The position numbers and the translations under genes were made by a program. A DNA stretch of 64,000 nt from Acidaminobacter hydrogenoformans DSM 2784 (GTDB lineage Bacteria > Bacillota > Clostridia > Peptostreptococcales > Acidaminobacteraceae), in NCBI RefSeq assembly GCF_900103005.1, contig NZ_FMWL01000017.1, forward strand, positions 1 through 64,000, read 5' to 3'. The notes below the pieces were generated by a model. The model had not been told where the DNA came from. It made no database searches and saw only the letters and a program-made list of their open reading frames with translations. Below are positions 50,701 to 59,147 of this stretch, one piece after another; within the stretch, counting starts at the first letter, position 1; every line of letters begins with the position of its first letter.

Positions 50701-51219
50701 CATCCCCCTGCCGCCGCCGCCAGCTGCAGCTTTGAGCATGATAGGATAGCCTGCGGCATTTGCGAAATGGAGCGCTTCTTCATCCGAACGGATTGGTTTT
50801 TCACTGCCCGGAATGACCGGAACACCCGCAGAAACAGCGACGTTCTTAGAGTTGATTTTATCGCCAACTCTGTCCATCATTTCTGGCGTCGGTCCAATAA
50901 AGGTGATCCCTGCCTCATCACATTTCTTGGCAAATTCCGGGTTCTCCGAAAGGAAACCATAGCCTGGATGGATTGCGTCAACGCCTTTCTTGACAGCGAG
51001 TTTAATAATTTCGTCAATATCCAGATACGCTTCAATTGGACCTTTGTTCTTGCCTATCAGATAAGATTCATCTGCTTTCAGTCGGAACAAGGCATTTTTG
51101 TCTTCGTTGGAATAAATAGCCACTGTTCGGATTCCGAGCTCATTGCATGCCCTGAAAATCCGGATGGCTATTTCGCCGCGGTTGGCTACGAGTACCCGCT
51201 TAAACTTTTTGATCATCAT
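47782..51219 (-). CDS. pyc: Pyruvate carboxylase
   Basis: Biotin enzyme making oxaloacetate from pyruvate, bicarbonate and ATP; 1145 residues, normal single-chain length. Order: biotin carboxylase (RVLVANRGEIAIRIFRAC, KAAAGGGGRGMRIV, MNPRIQVEHTVTE), carboxyltransferase (LLTDTTMRDAHQSLMATRVRT, VHTHDTTGNG) and C-terminal biotin carrier (VVEAMKMETSVTSP, Lys biotinylated). The ATG at 51219 is chosen because a promoter at 51290-51318 overlaps the longer frame. It has its own promoter and terminator, separate from folD. It supplies oxaloacetate for anabolism in fermenting cells. Confidence 0.95.
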   Translation of the reverse strand: MMIKKFKRVLVANRGEIAIRIFRACNELGIRTVAIYSNEDKNALFRLKADESYLIGKNKGPIEAYLDIDEIIKLAVKKGVDAIHPGYGFLSENPEFAKKCDEAGITFIGPTPEMMDRVGDKINSKNVAVSAGVPVIPGSEKPIRSDEEALHFANAAGYPIMLKAAAGGGGRGMRIVREEAKLLEELHSARNEARKAFGVEDVFIEKYLEDPKHIEVQILGDGYGNIVHLYERDCSIQRRHQKLIEYTPAFSLTEEKRLEICQDAIKIASAVSYKNAGTCEFLVDQDGKHYFIEMNPRIQVEHTVTEMVTGVDIVQAQIKVAEGYPLGSVEINLPSQDAVQIRGYSIQCRITTEDPAHNFAPDTGKMDVYRTGGGFGVRLDGGSGFTGAIISPYYDSLLVKSTTWGRTFDDAIRKQIRSIREITIRGVKTNAAFLINVLNHDTFKRGACDTNFILKNKELFDIHVKKDIELRVLNYIGEKVVNETKGFKREFDVPLVPKYEKRILQGTKQILDQRGADGLVSWIHDQKKLLLTDTTMRDAHQSLMATRVRTRDMTRIAKATSHLAEDLFSLEMWGGATFDVAYRFLKESPWERLEILRDRIPNILFQMLLRGANGVGYKNYPDNVIRELIQVSAAKGIDVFRIFDSLNWIKGMEVAIDEVIKTGKIAEATICYTGDILDSSRDKYSLRYYVDMAKELERMGAHILAIKDMSALLKPYASFKLVKALKEEISIPVHVHTHDTTGNGVASMLMAAEAGADIVDTAFNSMSGVTSQPALNSIVAALENTERDTGINLSSIQLLSDYWASVRPVYSQFESDLKAASTEIYRYEIPGGQYSNLKPQVESFGLGHRFTEVKEMFRTVNDMFGDIVKVTPSSKAVGDMAIFMIQNELTAENIYEKAKDMAFPDSVVSYFEGMMGQPQGGFPEKLQKLVLKDIKPITCRPGELLEPEDLDGIKAMLETKYKREFSQAEIISYALYPKVFEDYLDWVAKNGDFTRMGSDVFFHGLSEGETCEVELEYGKTMVIKLIEIGKLDETGNRTVDFEINGNRREIEIKDKTSKMTVTESYSSMADPSNPFEIGSSIPGTVTKLLVKEGETVKAGQTVAVVEAMKMETSVTSPVDGKVAKINVALAQSVKSGELLIELIAH

Positions 51220-51289
51220 TTTCACCTGTCCTGTCTTAAAATTGTATATTAATTTATATTTATGTATACTCCCTTGAGATGTTCCTATC

Positions 51290-51318
51290 AATATATCAGC
51301 ATAAAATAAAGTTTTCAA
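51290..51318 (-). promoter_or_regulatory. Sigma-70-type promoter of pyc
   Basis: On the minus strand TTGAAA (51318-51313), 17 nt, TATATT (51295-51290). The start would be near 51283, giving a leader of about 65 nt before ATG 51219. Confidence 0.75.
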
Positions 51319-51364
51319 CCCTATTTGCTTATTTTTATAAAATTTTTAAGTAATTTTTTTTAAT

Positions 51365-51422
51365 AAAAAAAGGAGCGTGCGTTTATAGAGCGACATTTGT
51401 CCGTTCTACACGCACACTCCTT
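51365..51422 (-). terminator. Terminator of folD
   Basis: AAGGAG/CTCCTT outer arms extend with GTGCGT/ACGCAC, mismatched once, and on the minus strand TTTTTTTATT follows. It separates folD from pyc. Confidence 0.8.
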
Positions 51423-51462
51423 ATTCACTGTTCCAACCCGTTAGGCAGTGGCGGCCTGATGC

Positions 51463-52314
51463 CTAAAATTCAAGCCCATTCTGCTTGTGCGCTGCTTTAA
51501 CCGCGTTATGCATGAGCATTGCGATTGTTGTCGTTCCAACACCACCCGGAACCGGTGTGATCATTGAAACCTTGTCCTTCACATCCTCAAAGTCAACATC
51601 CCCAACGATCTTTCCATCCTCGCTATGGATCCCGACGTCGATTACAATCGCGCCGTCGCCAACCATATTTGCCTTCACAAACTTTTTCTTGCCGATGGCT
51701 GCGATCAAGACATCCGCTTTGGAAGTCACCTCAGCGAGATCCTTGGTCTTGGAATGACAAATCGTTACCGTCGCATTCTTTCTGAGCATCAGCATTGCAG
51801 CCGGTTTACCGACAATATTGCTGCGGCCGAGGACCACAACATTTTTGCCCGTGAAATCGAGCTCTTCAATTTCTGTCATTTTATAAATACCATATGGCGT
51901 GCATGGCACGAACCCATCCTCGCCAATGGACAAGTTGCCTACATTCATAGGATGAAAACCGTCTACATCCTTCAGTGGGTCTATGGTTTCTATGACACGT
52001 TTCTCATCTATGCCTTTCGGAAGCGGCATTTGAACAATCAATCCGTGAACAGACTTATCCCCGTTGATTTCACGAATCTTCTCCAGAAGCTCTGCTTCTG
52101 TAATCGTTGCCGGAAGCGCCACAACTTCAGAAGCAACGCCATATTTTTGAGAAGATCTCGCGATCATACCTACATAAGCCATAGCCGCGTCATCCTCACC
52201 AATGATGATGACATCCAGCTTTGGTTCAATGGATTTGCTTTTAAGAAATTCTACTTTTGCCAATATTTCCTTTTTAACCGCTTCAGCTGTCTTTTTCCCT
52301 TCGAGCAAGCGCAT
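51463..52314 (-). CDS. folD: Methylene-THF dehydrogenase/methenyl-THF cyclohydrolase
   Basis: A 283-residue bifunctional FolD. Motifs: GEDDAAMAYVGMIARSS (active-site Tyr-x3-Lys region), GLIVQMPLPKGID, PCTPYGIYKM and VVLGRSNIVGKPAAMLM, VITPVPGGVGTTTIAML. It interconverts 5,10-methylene-, methenyl- and 10-formyl-THF, taking up the one-carbon unit released by glycine cleavage. ATG 52314 has AGGAGG upstream. It follows gcvPB, but a terminator hairpin lies between them, so partial read-through or a separate promoter is likely. Confidence 0.93.
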   Translation of the reverse strand: MRLLEGKKTAEAVKKEILAKVEFLKSKSIEPKLDVIIIGEDDAAMAYVGMIARSSQKYGVASEVVALPATITEAELLEKIREINGDKSVHGLIVQMPLPKGIDEKRVIETIDPLKDVDGFHPMNVGNLSIGEDGFVPCTPYGIYKMTEIEELDFTGKNVVVLGRSNIVGKPAAMLMLRKNATVTICHSKTKDLAEVTSKADVLIAAIGKKKFVKANMVGDGAIVIDVGIHSEDGKIVGDVDFEDVKDKVSMITPVPGGVGTTTIAMLMHNAVKAAHKQNGLEF

Positions 52315-52349
52315 TTCAAAATAACCTCCTGTCGTGTTAATAGGTTTAT

Positions 52350-52398
52350 AGAAAGAAAGCAAAACAGAGCAGTCTTACAGCACTGATCTGTTTTGCTT
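52350..52398 (-). terminator. Terminator between gcvPB and folD
   Basis: AAGCAAAACAGA and TCTGTTTTGCTT form a 12-bp stem, with CAGT/ACTG inside. On the minus strand TTCTTTCT follows the stem. It should end or reduce gcv transcripts before folD. Confidence 0.75.
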
Positions 52399-52422
52399 AT
52401 CGGTTTGTTTCTTAAGCTCAGG

Positions 52423-53889
52423 CTAGCCTTTGAGCGAATCCTTGTAAGTGAGGATCAGGTCACGCGCAGCCTTGGCTTCATTGATTCTCTTAACAGGTGT
52501 ATTGTGTGGTGCTTCCTTGAGAAGCTCAGGTGACTCAATGGCTTCATGAGCTATCTTGATCATAGCATCGCAAAACTCGTCGAGGGTTTCCTTGCTCTCA
52601 GTTTCCGTTGGCTCGACCATAATTGCTTCGTGGACGATCAGTGGGAAGTAAATGGTTGGCGGATGATACCCATAATCAAGCAAACGCTTGGCAACGTCCA
52701 GCGTGCTGACAACCATGCCATTTTCCTTGACACCCGCAAGAACGAACTCATGCTTGCAAAGTCTGTCCATTGGAAGGTCAAAGTCCTTCTTCAAGCGGTG
52801 CATCATGTAGTTTGCGTTGAGGACAGCCGTTTCACTGACTTCCTTGATGCCCTCGCGACCCATAGTCTTGATATAGGTATAAGCGCGAAGAAGGATGCCA
52901 TAGTTGCCATAGAAACCTTTAATTTTACCAATGGAAAGCGGACGGTCATAATCCATGAAATACTTGCCGTCTTTTAAGCTGACTACCGGCTTTGGAAGGA
53001 ATGGCTCGAGGAATTTCTTGACGCCTACAGGGCCTGCGCCAGGACCGCCGCCGCCGTGAGGCGTGGAGAACGTTTTATGCAGGTTGTAGTGCATAACGTC
53101 AAAGCCCATGTCGCCAGGGCGAGTTTTGCCCATAATGGCATTCATGTTGGCGCCGTCATAGTAGAGGAGACCGCCGGCTTCGTGAACGAGCTCCGCGATT
53201 TCCTTGATGCTTTTCTCGAAAAGGCCAAGGGTGCTCGGGTTTGTCAGCATGAAGCCGGCAACCTCGTCACTCAGTGCTGCTTTTAAAGCTTCCACGTTGA
53301 CGGAGCCATCTGCTTCAGACGCGATCTCAACAATATCAAAGCCTGCTACTGCAGCAGTCGCAGGGTTTGTGCCGTGAGCTGAGTCAGGAACAATGATCTT
53401 GGTTCTCTTGAAATCATTGTTGTGCTGATGATAAGCCTTGATCAGGAACAGGCCAAGGAGCTCACCGTGAGCGCCGGCAGCAGGCTGGAGGGTAACGCTG
53501 TCCATACCTGCAATTTCAGCCAGCATGTCAGAAAGCTCATGCATCATGCGCAGCGTGCCTTGGAGCGTTGAATCCGGCTGATATGGGTGCAGTCTTGACA
53601 TACCTGGTACAGAAGCTGCATCTTCATTAATTTTAGGGTTATATTTCATAGTACAGGAGCCAAGTGGATAGAAACCTGTGTCCACACCGTAGTTCTTGTT
53701 GGAAAGACCAGTGTAATGCCTTACGACATCCACTTCACACAGCTCAGGAAGCTGTGCGTCTTCTTTTCTGAGAAGCTCAGGCGCAATAGCAGATGACAGC
53801 TCCACGGATGGAACACCCGTGGCAGGCAGCGAATATGCCTTACGGCCTTCTTTGGAAACTTCGAAAAGCAGTTTTTCATAAACTCTCAT
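52423..53889 (-). CDS. gcvPB: Glycine dehydrogenase (decarboxylating) subunit 2
   Basis: P-protein beta subunit, 488 residues, which together with GcvPA decarboxylates glycine and loads aminomethyl onto lipoyl-GcvH. The PLP lysine lies in [26 protein letters not shown] 53889 follows the gcvPA stop directly with GGAGG 7 nt upstream. Split P-proteins are typical of Clostridia and Archaea; the long single-chain GcvP is absent. Confidence 0.95.
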   Translation of the reverse strand: MRVYEKLLFEVSKEGRKAYSLPATGVPSVELSSAIAPELLRKEDAQLPELCEVDVVRHYTGLSNKNYGVDTGFYPLGSCTMKYNPKINEDAASVPGMSRLHPYQPDSTLQGTLRMMHELSDMLAEIAGMDSVTLQPAAGAHGELLGLFLIKAYHQHNNDFKRTKIIVPDSAHGTNPATAAVAGFDIVEIASEADGSVNVEALKAALSDEVAGFMLTNPSTLGLFEKSIKEIAELVHEAGGLLYYDGANMNAIMGKTRPGDMGFDVMHYNLHKTFSTPHGGGGPGAGPVGVKKFLEPFLPKPVVSLKDGKYFMDYDRPLSIGKIKGFYGNYGILLRAYTYIKTMGREGIKEVSETAVLNANYMMHRLKKDFDLPMDRLCKHEFVLAGVKENGMVVSTLDVAKRLLDYGYHPPTIYFPLIVHEAIMVEPTETESKETLDEFCDAMIKIAHEAIESPELLKEAPHNTPVKRINEAKAARDLILTYKDSLKG

Positions 53890-55236
53890 CTACATCACCT
53901 CCAGCATTGAGCAAAGTCGATCGATTTCCGCCTTGCTCCGCATTTCGGTCACGCAGAAGAGATGGCCGCCCTCGATCCCATAATCCTCAGCAAGGGAAAA
54001 TCCACCAAGGAAGCCGTTGTCGATCAGATATTGGTCAATTTTCTCAAAAGGAACATCACTGACCAAGGCGAACTCTTTGAAGAAGCCTTTGCCTTCAAAA
54101 GCAGGCTTGAATTTGCCAGTTGCGATCAGCTTGTCATAAGTGTACTGCGCTTTGTCAAAGCACTGCTTTGCAACTTCCTTCAAGCCCTCTTTACCCATGG
54201 TCGCCATGTAAATGGAGCCCATAAGAACGTTGAGGCCTTGGTTGGAACAAATGTTGGAAGTCGCTTTGTATCTGCGGATATGCTGCTCACGCGCCTGAAG
54301 TGTCAATACAAAAGCACGCTTGCCGTCCAAGTCTTCGGATTGGCCAACGATTCTGCCTGGAATTTTCCGGACGTGCTCGGAGCGCGTCGCGAGGAATCCG
54401 AGGTAAGGACCGCCAAAGTTGATGACGTTGCCGAGACCCTGGCCTTCGCCAATAACGATGTCAGCGCCGTAATTGCCCGGCGTTTCGAGAACTGCCAGTG
54501 AAATTGGATCTACATAGGCAATGAAGATTGACTTTGTTTCTTTAGCCACTGCACCAAGGGCGTGCATATCTTCTACCATCCCCAGGAAGTTAGGGCTTTG
54601 AATGATAACGCCGGCGCAATTTGGACACATAGCTGCTCTAAGCGTCTCAGGGTTGGTTTTGCCGTTCTCGAGCTCAACTTCAACCATTTCGAAGTCTCTG
54701 AAGTGGAAGTACGTCTTCATGACGCTTCTCGCTTCAGGATTCAATCCCTTTGAAACGACAATTTTCTTTTTGCGCTTGATGGTTGCCGCCATGATAGCCG
54801 CTTCGACCGCAGCCGTAGGGCCGTCATACATGGACGCGTTTGAAGCATCCATACCGGTGAGTTCACACAGCATGGACTGGTACTCAAAGATAACCTGAAG
54901 TGTGCCTTGGCTGATCTCAGGCTGATACGGCGTGTAAGCCGTAAAAAATTCCGAACGGCCAGCCAAATGCTTGATCGTTGTAGGAATGTAGTGATCATAT
55001 GCGCCCGCGCCTCTAAAGCAAACGAGCTGGTCAATGGATTTGTTCAGGCAGGAAAGCTGCTGAAGCTGATTCATCATTTCGATTTCTGAATATCCTGGTT
55101 CAAGATTCAATTCACCATTGAAGCGCAGGTTTTCCGGAATATCAAAAAACAGCGACTCCATGGACGGCGCACCGATCACCTTGAGCATATCCTGGCGATC
55201 TTGCTCCGTGTTGGCAATGAATTTATGCATGTCCAA
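53890..55236 (-). CDS. gcvPA: Glycine dehydrogenase (decarboxylating) subunit 1
   Basis: P-protein alpha subunit, 448 residues. It opens MHKFIANTEQDRQDMLKVIG, has FRGAGAYDHYIPT and YQPEISQGTLQVIFEYQSM, and GEGQGLGNVINFGGPYLGF. It lacks the PLP lysine, which the beta subunit supplies. The stop codon abuts the gcvPB start, and about 160 bp separate it from gcvH. Confidence 0.94.
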   Translation of the reverse strand: MDMHKFIANTEQDRQDMLKVIGAPSMESLFFDIPENLRFNGELNLEPGYSEIEMMNQLQQLSCLNKSIDQLVCFRGAGAYDHYIPTTIKHLAGRSEFFTAYTPYQPEISQGTLQVIFEYQSMLCELTGMDASNASMYDGPTAAVEAAIMAATIKRKKKIVVSKGLNPEARSVMKTYFHFRDFEMVEVELENGKTNPETLRAAMCPNCAGVIIQSPNFLGMVEDMHALGAVAKETKSIFIAYVDPISLAVLETPGNYGADIVIGEGQGLGNVINFGGPYLGFLATRSEHVRKIPGRIVGQSEDLDGKRAFVLTLQAREQHIRRYKATSNICSNQGLNVLMGSIYMATMGKEGLKEVAKQCFDKAQYTYDKLIATGKFKPAFEGKGFFKEFALVSDVPFEKIDQYLIDNGFLGGFSLAEDYGIEGGHLFCVTEMRSKAEIDRLCSMLEVM

Positions 55237-55318
55237 CCTCCTATGATTAATTTCACAAGTTGCGTTACTATGGCTGATGCTTCATTAATTTAAAAAGCGT
55301 GTTCCTTTGGCAATAGAC

Positions 55319-55353
55319 AAGCGGACACGAATCCCGAAGAATTCGTGTCGCTT
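55319..55353. repeat. Hairpin in the gcvH-gcvPA gap
   Basis: ACACGAAT and ATTCGTGT pair with AAGCG/CGCTT outside them. On the minus (sense) strand no T-run follows, but on the plus strand TTTTTA does. It may be an mRNA stability or processing site that balances gcvH against gcvP, rather than a terminator. Confidence 0.5.
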
Positions 55354-55394
55354 TTTACTCGCTTAAACAACGCGGTTTAATTCGTTATCAGCGA

Positions 55395-55772
55395 TTATTC
55401 AGCGATAAACGCTTCGTAAGCTTCAGCGCTCATCAAGCCTTCAAGCTCAGAAGCGTCGCTGAGTTCAATTTCAAAAATCCAGCTCTCGTAAGGATCTGAG
55501 TTAATTGCCTCAGGACCGTCAGCCAGCTCTTCGTTGACAGCTGTAACGACGCCGGAAACAGGAGAGTAAGAGTCAGAAGCCGCCTTAACGGATTCAATAA
55601 CGCCGAAAACATCACCTGCGCTGAGCTCTGCGCCCACTTCTGGAAGCTCAAGGTAAACAATGTCGCCCAACTGATGAGCCGCATGGTCAGTAACGCCGAG
55701 TTTAGCCTTGTTGCCTTCTACCTTTACCCACTCATGGTCTTCAGAATAGTACAGTCCTTTTACAACATTCAT
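55395..55772 (-). CDS. gcvH: Glycine cleavage system H protein
   Basis: A 125-residue lipoyl carrier. The lipoylated lysine is in [23 protein letters not shown] 55772 follows GGAGGG by 7 nt. It shuttles aminomethyl between the P and T proteins and electrons to lipoamide dehydrogenase, which is not in this window. The lipoate ligase gene lies divergently upstream of gcvT. Confidence 0.96.
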   Translation of the reverse strand: MNVVKGLYYSEDHEWVKVEGNKAKLGVTDHAAHQLGDIVYLELPEVGAELSAGDVFGVIESVKAASDSYSPVSGVVTAVNEELADGPEAINSDPYESWIFEIELSDASELEGLMSAEAYEAFIAE

Positions 55773-55799
55773 CAAAAATCCCTCCGTTTAATATGTTTT

Positions 55800-56903
55800 T
55801 TATTTTTTATATTGCTTAGTGTAGAAACGCTTGCTGACAACTTTTGCTTTGGCAGCTTTGCCGCGGATGAGAACATCCACTTCAGTGCCCATCTCTGAGT
55901 ATTTTGCGTCGATTAATGCATTCGCTATGGTTCTGCCAAGGGTTGGAGACGTATAGCCTGTTGCGATATGTCCAATCACTTCGCCATTGACAGCGACTTC
56001 ATAGCCGTGGCGCGGAACGCCTCTGTCAACCATTTCAAGACCTACAGTTTTGCGCGCTAAGCCTTCTGCCTTCTGCTTGACAAGAACATCACTTCCAATA
56101 AAAGGTGTGTCCAGCTTGACAAAGAATCCTACGCCTGCCTCAAGCGGGCTGATGTTGTCGTCGAATTCATTGCCATAGAGCGGAAGTCCAGCTTCAAAAC
56201 GGAGTGTGTCGCGGCAGCCGAGACCAGCAGGTTTGACGCCGAGGTCCTGGCCTTCTTTAAGCATTGCTTCCCAAATGACAGGTGCAGCTTCATGGGACAT
56301 ATAGACTTCGAAACCGTCTTCGCCTGTATAGCCGGTTCTCGACACTATAGTATCATATCCGCAGACTTTGACGCCATCCTTAAAATAGAAGAATTCAATA
56401 CTGTTAAGATCTGTGTCTGTCAAACGTTGAAGGAGCGCCTGAGCATTTGGTCCCTGGATGGCAATTTCACTCATGCCGTCTGACAAATTGACGAGCTCAA
56501 CATCAAAGCCTTCCGCTTGCTTCTGCATCCATGCAAAGTCTTTGTCGACATTGGAAGCATTGATGACGAGAAAATAATGTTCTTCTGAGTACTTGTAGTT
56601 GAGGAGATCATCCACGACGCCGCCATTTTCATTACACATCATGGCATAAGCAATTTGATTAGGATTTAGCAGTGATACGTTGTTGGTAACGAGGTTGTTG
56701 ACAAATTTCTCAGCGTCTTTTCCTTTAACAGAAACTTCACCCATGTGTGAAACATCAAAAATACCTACTTTTTTTCTGACTGCTTCGTGCTCTGCTACGA
56801 GGCCTTCGTACTGTATTGGCATCTCCCAGCCTGCAAACTCGACGATTTTTCCGCCTGCCTTTAGATGCGATTCATACAGCGAGGTTCTCTTAAGCTCTGA
56901 CAT
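55800..56903 (-). CDS. gcvT: Aminomethyltransferase (glycine cleavage T protein)
   Basis: THF-dependent aminomethyltransferase, 367 residues from ATG 56903 (GGGAGGG upstream). Motifs AGWEMPIQYEGLVAEHEAVRKKVGIFDVSHMG, NGGVVDDLLNYKYSEEHYFLV, and RTGYTGEDGFEVYM with the C-terminal VIGHIATGYTSPTLGR. It makes 5,10-methylene-THF and ammonia from the aminomethyl group on GcvH. First gene of the gcv operon, directly after the tandem glycine riboswitch and its terminator. Confidence 0.95.
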   Translation of the reverse strand: MSELKRTSLYESHLKAGGKIVEFAGWEMPIQYEGLVAEHEAVRKKVGIFDVSHMGEVSVKGKDAEKFVNNLVTNNVSLLNPNQIAYAMMCNENGGVVDDLLNYKYSEEHYFLVINASNVDKDFAWMQKQAEGFDVELVNLSDGMSEIAIQGPNAQALLQRLTDTDLNSIEFFYFKDGVKVCGYDTIVSRTGYTGEDGFEVYMSHEAAPVIWEAMLKEGQDLGVKPAGLGCRDTLRFEAGLPLYGNEFDDNISPLEAGVGFFVKLDTPFIGSDVLVKQKAEGLARKTVGLEMVDRGVPRHGYEVAVNGEVIGHIATGYTSPTLGRTIANALIDAKYSEMGTEVDVLIRGKAAKAKVVSKRFYTKQYKK

Positions 56904-57002
56904 TTTTGCATCCCTCCCATTAATCGTGGACTGACTCATTTTTACCCAATTTTTCCTTCTGTAACACATGCCCTGTTGCCTTTTTTTGTTAAGTAATTGA
57001 CA

Positions 57003-57045
57003 ATAAAAAAGAACACAACAACAGGTTTCGCCCGTGCTGCGTTCT
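57003..57045 (-). terminator. Expression-platform terminator of the glycine riboswitch
   Basis: AGAACGCAGCA and TGTTGTGTTCT pair with two G-U wobbles, then TTTTTTAT follows on the minus strand. Its 5' arm overlaps the 3' strand of the second aptamer's P1 (CAGAGA), so ligand-bound aptamer should disrupt it and allow gcv transcription. Confidence 0.8.
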
Positions 57046-57215
57046 CTGTTGATTTGCCTGAGAGCTTTACTCCTTCGGCGCCGCCCAATACGGCTTTTCA
57101 GAGACCTATCCTGAAGCCTTCCTTTTGCCTGAGAGTTTTTGACATCATTTGGCGAACGATATCATTGCTCCTTCGGCTACCCCTGCGGCATCTGCCGCGG
57201 TGTGATCTCAGACTT
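57043..57215 (-). promoter_or_regulatory. Tandem glycine riboswitch controlling gcvT-H-PA-PB
   Basis: On the minus strand two copies of the glycine aptamer core occur: GCCGAAGGAGCAA with CTCTCAGGCAAAAGGA, and GCGCCGAAGGAGTAAA with CTCTCAGGCAAA. The second aptamer is closed by TCTCTG/CAGAGA. Both copies match the known gcvT-type glycine riboswitch core (CGAAGGAG...CTCTCAGGCAAA). Together with the following terminator this reads as an on-switch: glycine should raise transcription of the cleavage operon. Exact ends of the first aptamer are approximate. Confidence 0.92.
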
Positions 57216-57266
57216 CAATCATCTAGAAATATTCAGCTTTTTGAATTGTGACTGGTTTTTAAAGCT

Positions 57267-57294
57267 CATATAGACTATACCTCAACTTAGTCAA
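57267..57294 (-). promoter_or_regulatory. Promoter of the gcv operon
   Basis: On the minus strand TTGACT (57294-57289), 16 nt, TATATG (57272-57267). The riboswitch follows about 45 nt downstream. Confidence 0.65.
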
Positions 57295-57404
57295 TTCCAC
57301 AACTATAATTTATCTTTTCACATACAATTCTGTCAATTCTCTACAAACACAGCGTTTCCATGTCTTTGTTCGTCAACCCAACCTGAACGCCGCTCCCCGC
57401 CAGC

Positions 57405-57433
57405 TTGACGATCCTCTCTTTTAACGCTATTAT
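57405..57433 (+). promoter_or_regulatory. Promoter of lplA
   Basis: TTGACG (57405-57410), 17 nt, TATTAT (57428-57433). The start is near 57440, about 28 nt before the lplA start codon. It diverges from the gcv promoter. Confidence 0.75.
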
Positions 57434-57467
57434 GATTCCATTCACTTAACTGAAAGGAGACTTTGTT

Positions 57468-58460
57468 TTGTTGATTTTGATAAATGACAACAACAATCCC
57501 TATTTCAATTTAGCCTCTGAAGAATATATTCTGAACACTTATCGTGAAGATTGCTTTATGCTGTGGCGCAACCGCCCTTCTATTATCGTGGGAAAAAATC
57601 AAAACACCATGGCAGAAATCAACGTAGATTATGTTAAGGCGCACCAGATCCCAGTCGTTCGGCGTCTATCCGGAGGCGGCGCAGTTTTTCATGACTTTGG
57701 GAACCTGAACTTTACCTTCATTAAGACAGATGCCGGGAAGAGCTTCAGTGATTTCAGGGGCTTCACCGAACCAATTTTGGAAGTGCTTCAGTCGCTGGGT
57801 GTCAACGCGGAATTTTCAGGCCGAAATGATTTGACCATTGACGGGAAAAAATTCTCGGGCAACGCGCAATACAAGCGCCACGACAGAACCCTCCACCACG
57901 GGACTCTCCTTTTTACTTCCGAGATCGCAGACCTTTCTGCGGCACTGAGGCCCAGAGCCAGCAAGTTTGAAGGCAAGAGCGTCCAGTCTGTCGTCAGTCG
58001 CGTTACAAATATTCAGGAACACTTGAAGCATCTGGACACACCTTTGGATCTCGACAAATTTCAAGCAATGATTCAAGATCACGTCATTCAGCGGTTTGGT
58101 GCTGATTCCATCCATCCTTTCAACGAGAAGGACATTGCCGCTATCAATAAACTTGTCGAAGAAAAATATGGCACCTGGGAATGGAACTTTGGTAAATCTC
58201 CGGATTACAGCTATCAAAAAGAAAAGAAATTCGCAGGAGGCCTCGTGGAAATTCACTTGGATGTCCGCCAGGGCGTCATTCAAAAGGCCCGTATCTTCGG
58301 TGATTTTTTCAGCCGTTTAGATGTGAAGGACATAGAAAATGCCCTCGCAGGTCAGCCCCATGATCTCAGTGCTTTGAGAGAAGTCTATGAGCGCTTTGCC
58401 ATAGGCGAAGATTATTTCAATAATATCACAGTTGAGGACCTTCTCGAAATTTCACTTTAG
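57468..58460 (+). CDS. lplA: Lipoate-protein ligase A
   Basis: A 330-residue enzyme that adenylates lipoate and transfers it to lysines of carrier proteins such as GcvH. Motifs NLASEEYIL, WRNRPSIIVGKNQNT, VVRRLSGGGAVFHDFGNLNFTFI and DLTIDGKKFSGNAQYKR. A C-terminal accessory domain is present. TTG 57468 is the start, with AAGGAGA 7 nt upstream. Divergent from the gcv operon, which encodes a lipoyl protein: a functional pairing. Confidence 0.92.
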   Translation: MLILINDNNNPYFNLASEEYILNTYREDCFMLWRNRPSIIVGKNQNTMAEINVDYVKAHQIPVVRRLSGGGAVFHDFGNLNFTFIKTDAGKSFSDFRGFTEPILEVLQSLGVNAEFSGRNDLTIDGKKFSGNAQYKRHDRTLHHGTLLFTSEIADLSAALRPRASKFEGKSVQSVVSRVTNIQEHLKHLDTPLDLDKFQAMIQDHVIQRFGADSIHPFNEKDIAAINKLVEEKYGTWEWNFGKSPDYSYQKEKKFAGGLVEIHLDVRQGVIQKARIFGDFFSRLDVKDIENALAGQPHDLSALREVYERFAIGEDYFNNITVEDLLEISL

Positions 58461-58519
58461 ACCACTGTATGACCTGTCTTTCTCAGATCCCAGCAGACAA
58501 GTTTTTGTATAAAAACGAC

Positions 58520-58568
58520 AAATCCGCTTTGCATTACAGCGCTTAGACTGTGGCAAAGCGGATTTTTT
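58520..58568. terminator. Bidirectional terminator between lplA and the RDD gene
   Basis: AAATCCGCTTTGC and GCAAAGCGGATTT form a 13-bp stem; TTTTTTA follows on the plus strand and the minus strand also has Ts beyond the stem. It overlaps the RDD stop codon. Confidence 0.85.
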
Positions 58569-59016
58569 ATCCTTGAACAAAAAATTCGTCATCATCCTGA
58601 CTTCTCCGGGCAGGCAGCTTTAACTGCACAATTTCCACGACTTGAGAATGAAACATCTTGTCGTGCCATCCCGCAGCCTCGTTGTCAATGATGATCCAGA
58701 TAAATCCAATCATTAAGATCACACCAGACGCCGCTTTGCCAACAGTCTCTCGAAGCAGCATTCTGAAAAATGGCAAGTCACGACCGGTAGGTTTGTCAAT
58801 CACCTTCATATCCAGAATAAACTTGCCAAGGGTGGTCGCATGGGCCATCAAATACAAATTAAGTCCTGTCATTGCGACCAGTCCTGCCCAGGCGCCGGAA
58901 ATCCAAAATGAACCTCCTAAAATGCGCTCAAAAGCGTAGATGACAGAGCCCCATGCCAACAAGTCAAGCAGGAACGCTTCCAATCTCTTAATAGGTTTTG
59001 CAGACCGCGTCATCAT
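58567..59016 (-). CDS. RDD family membrane protein
   Basis: A 149-residue protein with three hydrophobic segments. The family's central cluster LGKFILDMKVIDKPTGRDLPFFRMLLRETVGK is present, followed by GFIWIIIDNEAAGWHDKMFHSQVVEI. The eponymous Arg-Asp-Asp is imperfect at the N-terminus (KRLEAFLLDLL). ATG 59016 has GGGGGTGA 5 nt upstream. Function of the family is uncertain (ion antiport has been suggested in some). Confidence 0.78.
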   Translation of the reverse strand: MMTRSAKPIKRLEAFLLDLLAWGSVIYAFERILGGSFWISGAWAGLVAMTGLNLYLMAHATTLGKFILDMKVIDKPTGRDLPFFRMLLRETVGKAASGVILMIGFIWIIIDNEAAGWHDKMFHSQVVEIVQLKLPARRSQDDDEFFVQG

Positions 59017-59147
59017 AAGGCTCACCCCCTTCTTCAAGACTAACCTCATTATACAACGGATCTCTTAAGAGAATCTTCTCAAAAGATTAACTGTACATAA
59101 CTTCGTCCCAGAATGCCATGCATAGAAAACCGACAACAAAAAACCAA

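Noticed and set aside
55319-55353. Hairpin in the gcvH-gcvPA gap as a terminator
   Set aside because: No T-run follows on the gcv sense strand; only the opposite strand has one, and no gene there needs it.
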